Assembly: GCF_008831285.2 (NCBI RefSeq)
Contig: NC_045141.1
Coordinates: forward strand, 21,980,742 to 22,040,741
Source: Nymphaea colorata
Lineage: Eukaryota; Streptophyta; Magnoliopsida; Nymphaeales; Nymphaeaceae
DNA: 60,000 nucleotides
Direction of reading: 5' to 3'
Shown here: positions 1 to 10,888 of the stretch, piece by piece
How positions within the stretch are numbered: the first letter of the stretch is position 1
Layout of the letters: every line of letters starts with the position of its first letter
The notes under the pieces: generated by a model
Seen by the model: the letters and a program-made list of their open reading frames with translations, nothing else
Told to the model about the DNA's origin: nothing
Databases searched by the model: none
Translations under genes and position numbers: made by a program

Positions 1-3000
1 CATAACCTCTGAAAACTGCCAATTATTCCAACGCATCAAGTAGGCCATGCATTGGTCGTATCAATCTCCAATTGACTTCATAATTTGGTGGAGGGGACGT
101 TGTTTCATCATGATCCTTTTGCTGATCTTAGGTCTGACGAGACTATTTGCCCTTTTGTTGTAAAGGGTTTATCGCATCTTTTGCGCTCACAATGAGATGA
201 TCATCACACATAAACTCTTAAAACGGCCACTGTATCGAAGCATCAAGTTGGTCATGCATTTGTTGTGTCAATCGGTCAGTCATTCGTTTCAATTTCATCC
301 ATTTGAACTTTTTAACTTAATGGAGGGTACGTTGCTTCATCAACATCCTTCAGCAGTTCTCAGGTCTCACGGGACTGTTTCCCCTCTGGTTGTAGAGGAT
401 TCATCGCATTTTTTTCGATCATAATGAGATCATCCCACATAAACTCCAAAAACTGACCATTACAACAATGCATCAGGTTGGCAATGCATTCGTTATGTCT
501 ATCAATCAGCTATTCATTTCAATTGCATCTAAATAACATTTTTAACTTGATAGAGAAAACGTTGTTTCATCAAGATCCTTGATCAATTCCCAGGTCTCGC
601 GGGACTGTTTTACCTTTTGTTGTGCAGGGCTTATCGCATCTTTTCCGCTCATAATAAGATGATCACACATAACCTCCTAAAACTGCCAATTATACCGACG
701 CATCAAGTTGGCCATGCATTGGTTGTATCAATCTCCAATTGACATTTTTAATTTGATGGAGGGGACGTTGTTTCATCAAGATCCTTTTGGTGATCCTAGG
801 TCTGACGGGACTATTTCCCCTTTCGTTGTAAAGGGTTTATCGCATCTTTTGAGCTCACAATGAGACGATCATCACACATAAACTCTTAAAACTGACCACT
901 ATATCGATGCATCAAGTTGGTCATGCATTTGTCGTGTCAATCGGTGAGTCATTTGTTGCAATTTCATTCATTTGAAATTTTTAACTTGATGGAGGGTACG
1001 TTGCTTCATCAACATCCTTCAGCAGTTCCCAGGTCTCGCGGGACTGTTTCCCCTCTTGTTGTAGAGGGTTCATCGCAACTTTTGCGCACATAATGAGATG
1101 GTCACACATAAACTCTTAAAACTGACAATTATACCGATGCATCAAGTTGGCCATGCATTGGCATTGTCAAACTCTAATTGACAATTTTAACTTGATGGAG
1201 GGGACGTTCTTCATCAAGATCCTTTTTGTGATCATAGCTCCGACGGGACTGTGTCCCCTTTGGTTGTAAAGGGTTCATCGCATCTTTCGCGCTCACAATG
1301 AAACGATCATACATAACCTCTAAAAGTTGACCATTATAACGATGCACCAAGTTGGCTATGCATTGGTTGCGTCATTCAGTCAGTCATATATTTCTATTTC
1401 ATCCAATTGAAATTTTTAACTTGAAGGAGGGTACCTTGTTCCATAATGATCCTTCAGAAGTTCCGAGGTCTCATGGGACTGTTTCCACTCTTGTTGTAGA
1501 GGGTTCATCGCATCTTTTGTGATCATAATGAGATCATCACAAAAAAACTCCTAAAACTGACCGTTGCACCAATGCATCAGGTTGGCCATGCATCGGTTAT
1601 GCCTATCGGTCTGCTATTCATTTCAATTGCATCTAATTAACATTTTAAACTTGACGGATTGGACATTGTTTCATCAAGATCCTTGAGCAATTTTAAAGTC
1701 TCGCAGGACTGTTTTCCCTTTTGTTGTGTAGGAGCCATCGCATCTTTTCCGCTCATAATAAGATGATCACACATAACCGCCTAAAACTGCCAATTATACC
1801 GACGCATCTAGTTGGTCATGCATTGGTTGCATCAATCTCTAATTGAAATTTTTAACTTGATGAAGGGTACGTTGTTTCATCAAGATCCTTCAGCAGTTCC
1901 CAGGTCTCACGGGACTGTTTCCCCTCTTATTGTAGGCGGTTCGTCGCATTTTTTTCGATCATAATGAGATCATCACACATAAACTCTAAAAACTGACCAT
2001 TACACCAATACATCAGGTTGGTCATGCATTCGTTATGTCTATCAACCAGCTATTCATTTCAATTGCATCTAATTAACATTTTTAACTTGACAGAGAGGAC
2101 GTTGTTTCATCAAGATCATTGATCAATTCCCAGGTCTCGCGGGACTGTTTTCCCTTTTCTTGTGCAGGGCTTATCGCATCTTTTCCGCTCATAATAAGAT
2201 GATCACACATAACCTCCTAAAACTGCCAATTACACTGACGCATCAAGTTGGCCATGCATTGGTTGTATCAATCTCTAATTGACATTTTTAATTTGATGGA
2301 GGGGACGTTGTTTCATCAAGATCCTTTTGGTGATCTTAGGTCTAACGGGACTATTTCCCCTTTCGTTGTAAAGGGTTTATCGCATCTTTTGAGCTCACAA
2401 TGAGACGATCATCACTAATAAACTCTTAAAACTGACCGCTATATCGATGCATCAAGTTGGTCATGCATTTGTTGTGTCAATCGGTCAGTCATTTATTTCA
2501 ATTTCATCCATTTGAAATTTTTAACTTGATGGAGGGTACGTTGCTTCATCAACATCCTTCAGCAGTTCCCAGGTCTCGCGGGACTGTTTCCCCTCTTGTT
2601 GTAGAGGGTTCATCGCAACTTTTGAGCACATAATGAGATGGTCACACATAAACTCGTAAAACTGGCATTATACTGATGCATCAAGTTGGCCATGCATTGG
2701 CATTTTCAAAATTTAATTGACAATTTTAACTTGATGGAGGGGACGTTCTTCATCAAGATCCTTTCTGTGATCATAACTCCGACGGGACTGTTTTCCCTTT
2801 GGTTGTAAAGGGTTCATCGCATCTTTCGCACTCACAATGAAACGATCATACATAACCTCTAAAAGTTTACCATTATACCGATGCACCAAGTTGGTTATGC
2901 ATTGATTGTGTCATTCAGTCAGTCATTTCTTTCTATTTCATCCAATTGAAATTTTTAACTTGAAGGAGGGTACCTTGCTTCATCAAGATCCTTCAGAAGT

Positions 3001-6000
3001 TCCGAGGTCTCACGAGACTGTTTCCACTCTTGTTGTAGAGGGTTCATCGCATCTTTTGTGATTATAATGAGATCATCACAAAAAAACTCCTAAAACTGAC
3101 CGTTGCACCAATGCATCAAGTTGGCCATGCATTGATTATGTCGATCAGTCTGCTATTCATTTCAATTGCATCTAATTAACATTTGAAACTTGACGGATTG
3201 GACATTGTTTCATCATGATCCTTGAGCAATTTTAAAGTCTCGCAAGACTGTTTTCCCTTTTGTTGTGCAGCCGTCATCGCATCTTTTCCGCATATAATAA
3301 GATGATCACACATAACCTCCTAAAACTGCCAATTATACCGACGCAACAAGTTGGCCATGCATTGGTTGCATCAATCTCTAATTGAAATTTTTAACTTGAT
3401 GGAGGGTACGTTGTTTCATCAAGATCGTTCAGCAGTTCCCAGGTCTCACGGGACTGTTTCTCCTCTTATTGTAGAGGGTTCATCGCATTTTTTTCGATCA
3501 TAATGAGATCATCACACATAAACTCCAAAAACTGACCATTACACTAATGCGTCAGGTTGGCCATGCATTCGTTATGTCTATCAATCAGCTATTCATTTCA
3601 ATTGCATCTAATTAATAATTTTAACTTGATAGAGACGACGTTGTTTCATCAAGATCATTGGTCAATTCCCATGTCTCGCGGGACTGTTTTCCCTTTTCTT
3701 GTGCAGGGTTTATCGCATCTTTTCTGCTCATAATAAGATGATCACACATAACCTCCTAAAACTGCCAATTATACCGATGCATCAAGTTGGGCATGCATTG
3801 GTTGTATCAATCTCCAATTGACACTTTTAATTTGATGGAAGGGACGCTCTTTCATCAAGATCCTTGTGGTGATCTTAGGTCTGACGGGACTATTTCCCCT
3901 TTTGTTGTAAAGGGTTTATCGCATCTTTCGAGCTCACAATGAGATGATCATCACACATAAACTCTTAAAACTGACCACTATATCGATGCATCAAGTTGGT
4001 CATGCTTTTGTTGTGTCAATCGGTGAGTCATTTATTTCAATTTCATCCATTTGAAATTCTTAACTTGATGGAGGGTAGGTTGCTTCATCAAGATCCTTCA
4101 GCAGTTCCCAGGTCTCGCAGGACTGTTTTCCCTCTTGTGGTAGAGGGTTCATCGCAACTTTTGCGCACATAATGAGATGGTCACACATAAACTCGTAAAA
4201 TTGGCAATTATACTGATGCATCAAGTTGGCCATGCATAGACATTTTCAAAATTTAATTGACAATTTTAACTTGATGGAAGGGACATTCTTCATCAAGATC
4301 CTTTCTGTGATCATAACTCCGACGGGACTGTTTCCCCTTTGGTTGTAAAGGGTTCATCGCATCTTTTGCACTCACAATGAAACGATCATACATAACCTCT
4401 AAAAGTTGACCATTATACCGATGCACCAAGTTGGCTATGCATTGATTGTGTCATTCAGTCAGTCATTTCTTTCTATTTCATCCAATTGAAATTTTTAACT
4501 TGAAGGAGGGTACCTTGCTTCATCAAGATCCTTGAGAAGTTCCGAGGTCTCACAGAACTGTTTTCACTCTTGTTGTAGAGGGTTCATCGCATCTTTTGTG
4601 ATCATAATGACATCATCACAAAAAAACTCCTAAAACTGACCGTTGCACCAATGCATCAGGTTGGCCATGCATTGGTTGTATCAATCTCTAATTGAAATTT
4701 TTAACTTGATGGAGCGTACGTTGTTTCATCAAGATCCTTCAGCAGTTCCCAGGTCTCACGGGACTGTTTCCCCTCTTATTGTAAAGGGTTCGTCGCATTT
4801 TTTTCGATCATAATGAGATCATCACACATAAACTCCAAAAACTGACCATTTACACCAATGCGTCAGGTTGGCCATGCATTGGTTATGTCTATCAATCAGC
4901 TATTCATTTCAATTGCATCTAATTAACATTTTTAACTTGATAGAGAGGACGTTGTTTCATCAAGATCATTGATCAATTCCTAGGTCTCACGGGACTGTTT
5001 TCCCTTTTGTTGTGCAGGGTTTATCGCATCTTTTCTGCTCATAATAAGATGATCACACATAACCTCCTAAAACTGCCAATTATACCGACGCATCAAGTTG
5101 GCCATGCATTGGTTGTATCAATCTCCAATTGACATTTTTAATTTGATGGAGGGGACGTTGTTTCATCAAGATCCTTTTGGTGATCTTAGGTCTGACGGGA
5201 CTATTTCCCCTTTCGTTGTAAAGGGTTTATCGCATCTTTTGAGCTCACAATGAGACGATCATCACACATAAACTCTTAAAACTGACCACTATATCGATGC
5301 ATCAAGTTGGTCATGCATTTGTTGTGTCAATCGGTCAGTCATTTGTTTCAATTTCATCCATTTGAAATTTGTAACTTGATGGAGGGTACGTTGCTTCATC
5401 AACATCCTTCAGCAATTCCCAGGTCTCACGGGACTGTTTCCCCTCTTGTTGTAGAGGGTTCATCGCATTTTTTTCCATCATAATGAGATCATCCCACATA
5501 AACTCCAAAAACTGACCATTACAACAATGCATCAGGTTGGCCATGCATTCGTTATGTCTATCAATCAGCTATTCATTTCAATTGCATCTAAATAACATTT
5601 TTAACTTGATAGAGAAGACGTTGTTTCATCAAGATCCTTGAACAATTCCCAGGTCTCGCGGGACTGTTTTACCTTTTGTTGTGCAGGGCTTATCGCAACT
5701 TTTCCGCTCATAATAAGATGATCACACATAACCTCCTAAAACTGCCAATTATACCGACGCATCAAGTTGGCCATGCATTGGTTGTATCAATCTCCAATTG
5801 ACATTTTTAATTTGATGGAGGGGACGTTGTTTCATCAAGATCCTTTTGGTGATCCTAGGTCTGACGGGACTATTTCCCCTTTCGTTGTAAAGGGTTTATC
5901 GCATCTTTTGAGCTCACAATGAGACGATCATCACACATAAACTCTTAAAACTGACCACTATATCGATGCATCAAGTTGGTCATGCATTTGTTGTGTCAAT

Positions 6001-6946
6001 CGGTCAGTCATTTGTTTCAAATTCATCCATTTGAAATTTTTAACTTGATGGAGGGTACGTTGCTTCATCAACATCCTTCAGCAGTTCCCAGGTCTCGCGG
6101 GACTGTTTCCCCTCTTGTTGTAGAGGGTTCATCGTAACTTTTGCGCACATAATGAGATGGTCACACATAAACTCTTAAAACTGACAATTATACCGATGCA
6201 TCAAGTTGGCCATGCATTGGCATTGTCAAACTCTAATTGACAATTTTAACTTGATGGAGGGGACGTTCTTCATCAAGATCCTTTTTGTGATCATAGCTCC
6301 GACAGGACTGTGTCCCCTTTGGTTGTAAAGGGTTCATCGCATCTTTCGCGCTCACAATGAAACGATCATACATAACCTCTAAAAGTTTACCATTATAACG
6401 ATGCATCAAGTTGGCTATGCATTGGTTGTGTCATTCAGTCAGTCATATATTTCTATTTCATCCAATTGAAATTTTTAACTTGAAGGAGGGTATCTTGTTT
6501 CATAATGATCCTTCAGAAGTTCCGAGGTCTCATGGGACTGTTTCCACTCTTGTTGTAGAGGGTTCATCGCATCTTTTGTGATCATAATGAGATCATCACA
6601 AAAAAACTCCTAAAACTGACCGTTGCACCAATGCATCAGGTTGGCCATGCATTGGTTATGTCTATCGGTCTGCTATTCATTTCAAATGCATCTAATTAAC
6701 ATTTTAAACTTGACGGATTGGACATTGTTTCATCAAGATCCTTGAGCAATTTTAAAGTCTCGCATGACTGTTTTCCCTTTTGTTGTGCAGGCGCCATCGC
6801 ATCTTTTCCGCTCATAATAAGATGATCACACATAACCGCCTAAAACTGCCAATTATACCGACGCATCTAGTTGGTCATGCATTGGTTGCATCAATCTCTA
6901 ATTGAAATTTTTAACTTGATGAAGGGGTACGTTGTTTCATCAAGAT
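1..6946. repeat. Satellite array with seven-monomer higher-order repeat
   Basis: This is a tandem array of related monomers, each carrying a core such as AAGTTGGCCATGCATTGG and an end such as GTTTATCGCATCTTTT. By variants after the core I distinguish seven types, A to G, whose spacings are about 207, 229, 205, 229, 231, 204 and 234 bp. Types A, C and F are short and B, D, E and G long; the difference is a block of about 25 bp after the core. The order A-B-C-D-E-F-G recurs with a period of 1540 bp. Unit starts (CATAACCTC) lie at 1, 668, 2208, 3747, 5058 and 5727. Units 668-2207 and 2208-3746 are complete seven-mers. Unit 3747-5057 is a six-mer with a fused E/F monomer. Units 1-667 and 5058-5726 are three-mers (A-B-G). 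The last unit is cut inside an F monomer at 6946. No long open frame runs through it. Satellite identity is certain; its chromosomal location (pericentromeric, subtelomeric or interstitial) cannot be told. Confidence 0.97.
668..2207. repeat. Complete seven-mer satellite unit (reference unit)
   Basis: This is a full A-B-C-D-E-F-G unit of 1540 bp and serves as the reference unit of the array. Monomer cores lie near 706 (A), 915 (B), 1145 (C), 1350 (D), 1578 (E), 1810 (F) and 2013 (G). The next unit, 2208-3746, repeats the same seven types in the same order with scattered substitutions. That pattern, closer similarity between units than between neighbouring monomers, defines a higher-order repeat. 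Confidence 0.9.
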
Positions 6947-6947
6947 G

Positions 6948-7047
6948 GCTTCAAGTTGAAATTGTGAAGCTATGGATGCACCTTGAAGCCCGATGGGAGT
7001 TCCAGTTTGTATGCTAGTTTGCCTCATTGTTTCACCTTTAAGTTGTC
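6948..7047 (-). pseudogene. Degenerate Ty3/gypsy integrase C-terminal tail
   Basis: Read on the minus strand, one frame gives NLKVKQ, a stop, then GKLAYKLELPSGFKVHP, another stop, and HNFNLK. This matches the conserved end of Ty3/gypsy integrases, which read roughly VGxxAYKLELPxGxxIHPVFHVSxLK. Two in-frame stops show that it is dead. It sits directly beside the end of the satellite array. The related gag-like fragment at 8281-8458 lies upstream on the same strand, so gag and integrase are in the expected order, but no protease, reverse transcriptase or RNase H sequence lies between them. Family assignment rests on remembered consensus, not on a search. Confidence 0.6.
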
Positions 7048-7139
7048 CTTCATACTTCCACAACAGTGCACCATGGCGTTGATGAAAGATACCTGTTCAC
7101 TCTAAATAGAGCTTCGCAAGGACCTGGCCTTCCATGCAA

Positions 7140-8280
7140 AGCCTAGTTGAGAGTTTGAAATTGTACTTATAAAATTTTCAAAATCTGAAAACTGTGTAAA
7201 GCTTTCAAGTTTTCAAGAATTTATTTGTGAAATGTCTGAGTTTAAAAAAACTTGTGAACGTTGTGAGTTTTGTAAATTAAAAACTGTGATAGCGCAAGAA
7301 TTTTGAAAACTAAAAAGACTTTTATGAAGCTCAAAGAAATTTCAAAAATTGCAAAAGTTTTGCCAAGAACTTTTTTAAATTAACGAACTTATAAAAGCTA
7401 AAACAATTATCAAAATCTCTCAAACGTTCAAAAAAAACATTGTCCATGAAACAACACTTGAAAATTTTTGAAAATCGAAGAATGTATCAAGCTTTTGAAA
7501 AATTTAAGGCTTTACATGTTAAAGTTGGGAGTCGCAAAGCTTAAGAGAGTTGTGAGCTTTGTATAAATTAAGAGTTTGAAAGCGTTCAAAAAATGTTTAA
7601 TTAAAATTTGTTAAGTTAGTCAAATAGTTTGTGTTCCTTGTACAAAATGTAAAAAACTGCAAAAGTTTTATAAAAAGAGAAGAATTTCAACATGACACTT
7701 GCAAAATTTTCAAAGGTTGAATAACATGCTAAGCTTTTGAAAATTTCAAATAGTGCCGAATCTTCATAAAAATATTTAAGAATGTGCTTCCTTAAAAAAA
7801 AAGTGAAACCATTGTCAAAATCCCACAAAATGTTCAAAAAAAATATGAGTTAGAAACAACACTTGAAAACTTCTCAAAAAATCGAAAAAAATTTTGAGCT
7901 TTCAAAATTCCTACAGAATTTTACTTCAAATTTATCAAAGATGTTAAAAAGTTTGTAGCCATTGCAAAACATGTTAAAAATTCTGTAAGATAAAAATGAT
8001 AGTTATGATGGTTAGCAATCCTTCAAATTGTGCAAAGAATTTCAGCAAGAACTTTCAGAAAATGCTAGCTTAGAAAAGCCAAAGCAATTGTCGAAATCTC
8101 CAAAAGAGCAGAATGTTTATGAGTTTAAAACTCATACTTGCAAAATTTTCAAATATTCAAGAATGTGTTAGGTTTTTAAAATTCTTATGGTTTTAATTAT
8201 AAAATGTCAAAACTTTGTGAAAGTTGTGAATTTTGTAAATTAAACAGTTTGAAATATAGGGAATTTGTAAACTAGGAGAA
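7140..8280. repeat. AT-rich block of diverged repeats
   Basis: The block is very AT-rich and carries several diverged copies of a module: a piece like ACACTTGAAAATTTTTGAAA (near 7164, 7451, 7692, 7855 and 8133), followed about 90 to 98 bp later in three cases by a piece like GTTGTGAGTTTTGTAAATTA (near 7258, 7549 and 8222). A third shared piece like ATTGTCAAAATC precedes it near 7390, 7810 and 8085. The copies are irregularly spaced and heavily mutated. It lies between the integrase-like and gag-like fragments, where the pol region of a retrotransposon would be expected, but no pol motif is visible. I see no gene in it. Confidence 0.6.
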
Positions 8281-8458
8281 CTGAGAACTTGATGATCTTG
8301 AAGGTCTCCTCACCAAAATTGTTCATCTGAATGATGGAGAAAATGTCGGAGAACTCATCGAAGTGTTTATAGTGATCCTCATGAGATAGCTCGTGAAGTG
8401 ATGAGAACACATGGATCAAGTTTGGTCCGACTTCAAAGTTTTTTGTTGCAAAGTCAGG
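8281..8458 (-). pseudogene. Gag-like fragment of a Ty3/gypsy retrotransposon
   Basis: The minus strand has an open stretch of about 59 codons reading PDFATKNFEVGPNLIHVF, then HELSHEDHYKHFDEFSDI, and ending EETFKIIKFS. It resembles the N-terminal part of plant Ty3/gypsy gag proteins, in which a P-x-LI motif is followed by F-x-G-L-x-x-EDPxxHLxxF and later by E-x-IKLRxFPFSL. The second motif is partly eroded. It ends exactly where the 1.15 kb tandem duplication begins (8459), so the duplication breakpoint lies in or at the edge of the retroelement remnant. It is too short to be a functional gene. Assignment by motif only. Confidence 0.5.
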
Positions 8459-9607
8459 TCTTCTACTTGCAGGATTTTGTTAATAGGATACAGGAATGAC
8501 TTGTTTTTCAGTGGATGGGTTTAAAGTTGAGAATTTTGTGTGTTGCAGCCTCAACAGTACTCTTATCATTAACAATATCTCTACCACTTTGCATTGGATT
8601 CACCATCTGTAAGTGTCTTTGTCTTCAGAGGATGCTTTCTGCTTATGATTCAAATTGATGAAGAAGTCTTTCCAAAGTTCTTCATCCTTTCATACAGTAA
8701 GAATACTCTTAATGTATGGCCAGGTCCTATTTATGGCTTCTAGCCTAGCCTACCTCCTGTGAAAGGACAAGCCACAGTCCTAACACAGCGAGTTGACACC
8801 AAAATAACGTTTGCTAGCATGAAACACTGCTAACAACAATACAAAGGAAAAATGCACCAAAAGCAAGCAAACAATGAATTGAACGGACTAGATGTTTCCA
8901 TTCATGACAACCTGCACTTTCATAACTCATAAATATGCACAGGTTCTAAAAATGTAACAGAGTGACAAGGACACAGAAGTACTAAAATCCACCAAAAATA
9001 TGAAATAAAAATGTAAGTCCAACAAAGAAGAAGAAGCTCTGGATAAGGATTTTTTCTTCAGAAAATTGAAAGTCAAGTAATCTGGTCTGGAAAACATGGA
9101 AAGAATAATTATGTTTCTACAAAGTAGAAACAGGGAATTATTAAAAATTAAATTCCTCTTTTTTTGCAACTCCAAAACTTCTGAACTTTTTAGGGCACTT
9201 TCCAAAAGTATTTATAAAACTACAGACCAAAAATGAGCCTAAAATTCGAACTTTACCCTTCGAATTGTGTTCAGCAAGCCCCTTCACTGTTACAGGGACA
9301 GGAGTTCTCTGTTTTTGATAGTTTCAAATCAGCATGTCAAAATAAAACTCTTCCGAAGAGATTTCTCTGAAGTAGTCTTTGGTCTTTGTTTTAGACAAGT
9401 TAAAATATGCCCAGATGCCCCAGACCAAAAATAAGAATTTTTCAACTAATTTAATATATATATATATATATGTATATATATATTATTTAAGTCTCAAACA
9501 AGCCCTACCAAAAACAGAATTAAGTAGGCTGAAAACTAGAGCTTTTCTTTTTTGGTTTTTTTATGACTGGAAAATACAAAATCTACTGTAAGTCATGTAA
9601 GCACTCA
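8459..9607. repeat. Copy 1 of a 1149 bp tandem direct duplication
   Basis: This segment is repeated head-to-tail immediately downstream (9608-10757). By eye I count about four substitutions and one single-base indel in 1149 bp, so the copies are roughly 99.6 percent identical. It includes a (TA)n tract near 9453-9483 and a minus-strand open frame of 92 codons (8927-9205) that has no recognisable family and reads like chance sequence. No terminal inverted repeats or LTR ends were found. It may be a segmental duplication, or an assembly collapse or expansion artefact. Confidence 0.95.
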
Positions 9608-10757
9608 TCTTCTACTTGCAGGATTTTGTTAATAGGATACAGGAATGACATGTTTTTCAGTGGATGGGTTTAAAGTTGAGAATTTTGTGTGTTGCAACCT
9701 CAACAGTACTCTTATCATTAACAATATCTCTACCACTTTGCATTGGATCCACCATCTGTAAGTGTCTTTGTCTTCAGAGGATGCTTTCTGCTTATGATTC
9801 AAATTGATGAAGAAGCTTTTCCAAAGTTCTTCATCCTTTCATACAGTAAGAATACTCTTAATGTATGGCCAGGTCCTATTTATGGCTTCTAGCCTAGCCT
9901 ACCTCCTGTGAAAGGACAAGCCACAGTCCTAACACAGCGAGTTGACACCAAAATAACGTTTGCTAGCATGAAACACTGCTAACAACAATACAAAGGAAAA
10001 ATGCACCAAAAGCAAGCAAACAATGAATTGAACGGACTAGATGTTTCCATTCATGACAACCTGCACTTTCATAACTCATAAATATGCACAGGTTCTAAAA
10101 ATGTAACAGAGTGACAAGGACACAGAAGTACTAAAATCCACCAAAAATATGAAATAAAAATGTAAGTCCAACAAAGAAGAAGAAGCTCTGGATAAGGATT
10201 TTTTCTTCAGAAAATTGAAAGTCAAGTAATCTGGTCTGGAAAACATGGAAAGAATAATTATGTTTCTACAAAGTAGAAACAGGGAATTATTAAAAATTAA
10301 ATTCCTCTTTTTTTGCAACTCCAAAACTTCTGAACTTTTTAGGGCACTTTCCAAAAGTATTTATAAAACTACAGACCAAAAATGAGCCTAAAATTCGAAC
10401 TTTACCCTTCGAATTGTGTTCAGCAAGCCCCTTCACTGTTACAGGGACAGGAGTTCTCTGTTTTTGATAGTTTCAAATCAGCATGTCAAAATAAAACTCT
10501 TCCGAAGAGATTTCTCTGAAGTAGTCTTTGGTCTTTGTTTTAGACAAGTTAAAATATGCCCAGATGCCCCAGACCAAAAATAAGAATTTTTCAACTAATT
10601 TAATATATATATATATATATGTATATATATATTATTTAAGTCTCAAACAAGCCCTACCAAAAAACAGAATTAAGTAGGCTGAAAACTAGAGCTTTTCTTT
10701 TTTGGTTTTTTTATGACTGGAAAATACAAAATCTACTGTAAGTCATGTAAGCACTCA
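9608..10757. repeat. Copy 2 of the 1.15 kb tandem direct duplication
   Basis: This is the second copy of the segment at 8459-9607, one base longer because of an extra A near 10665. It begins with TCTTCTACTTGCAGG, as copy 1 does, and ends at AAGCACTCA, after which the sequences diverge. The (TA)n tract recurs at about 10602-10632 and the 92-codon minus-strand frame at 10076-10354. The near identity, including in AT-rich filler, points to a very recent event. Confidence 0.95.
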
Positions 10758-10829
10758 GAAACAATCAAAAAACATACAAACAAACTTTAAAAAACAAAAA
10801 AACAAAAAAAAAACTGGCACTTACTTGTC

Positions 10830-10888
10830 TACTTGCTCCATTTCATGCAATCACCATAACAAATCAAGCAAAGCAGGAAAGTGAGCCT
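10830..10888 (-). ncRNA. Possible non-coding exon 2 of an orphan transcript
   Basis: On the minus strand a consensus acceptor (CTTTCTAG) is followed by about 59 bases without a long reading frame, then a strong donor (CAA|GTAAGT). If real, this is an internal exon of the transcript that starts near 12367 on the same strand. Its reading frames close quickly, which argues for a non-coding RNA or an untranslated leader exon. Support is splice-site context only, so a chance match is quite possible. Confidence 0.2.

Noticed and set aside
197-424. Open frames inside the satellite (also 5335-5544)
   Set aside because: They are not kept open in the other copies of the same monomer, so they are chance frames.
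1-6946. CRISPR-like direct repeats
   Set aside because: Whole monomers of 200 to 234 bp repeat without unique spacers, in plant nuclear DNA; this is a satellite.
8927-9205. 92-codon minus-strand frame present twice (also 10076-10354)
   Set aside because: The second copy is identical because of the recent duplication, not because of selection; the translation is low-complexity and lacks splice or promoter context.
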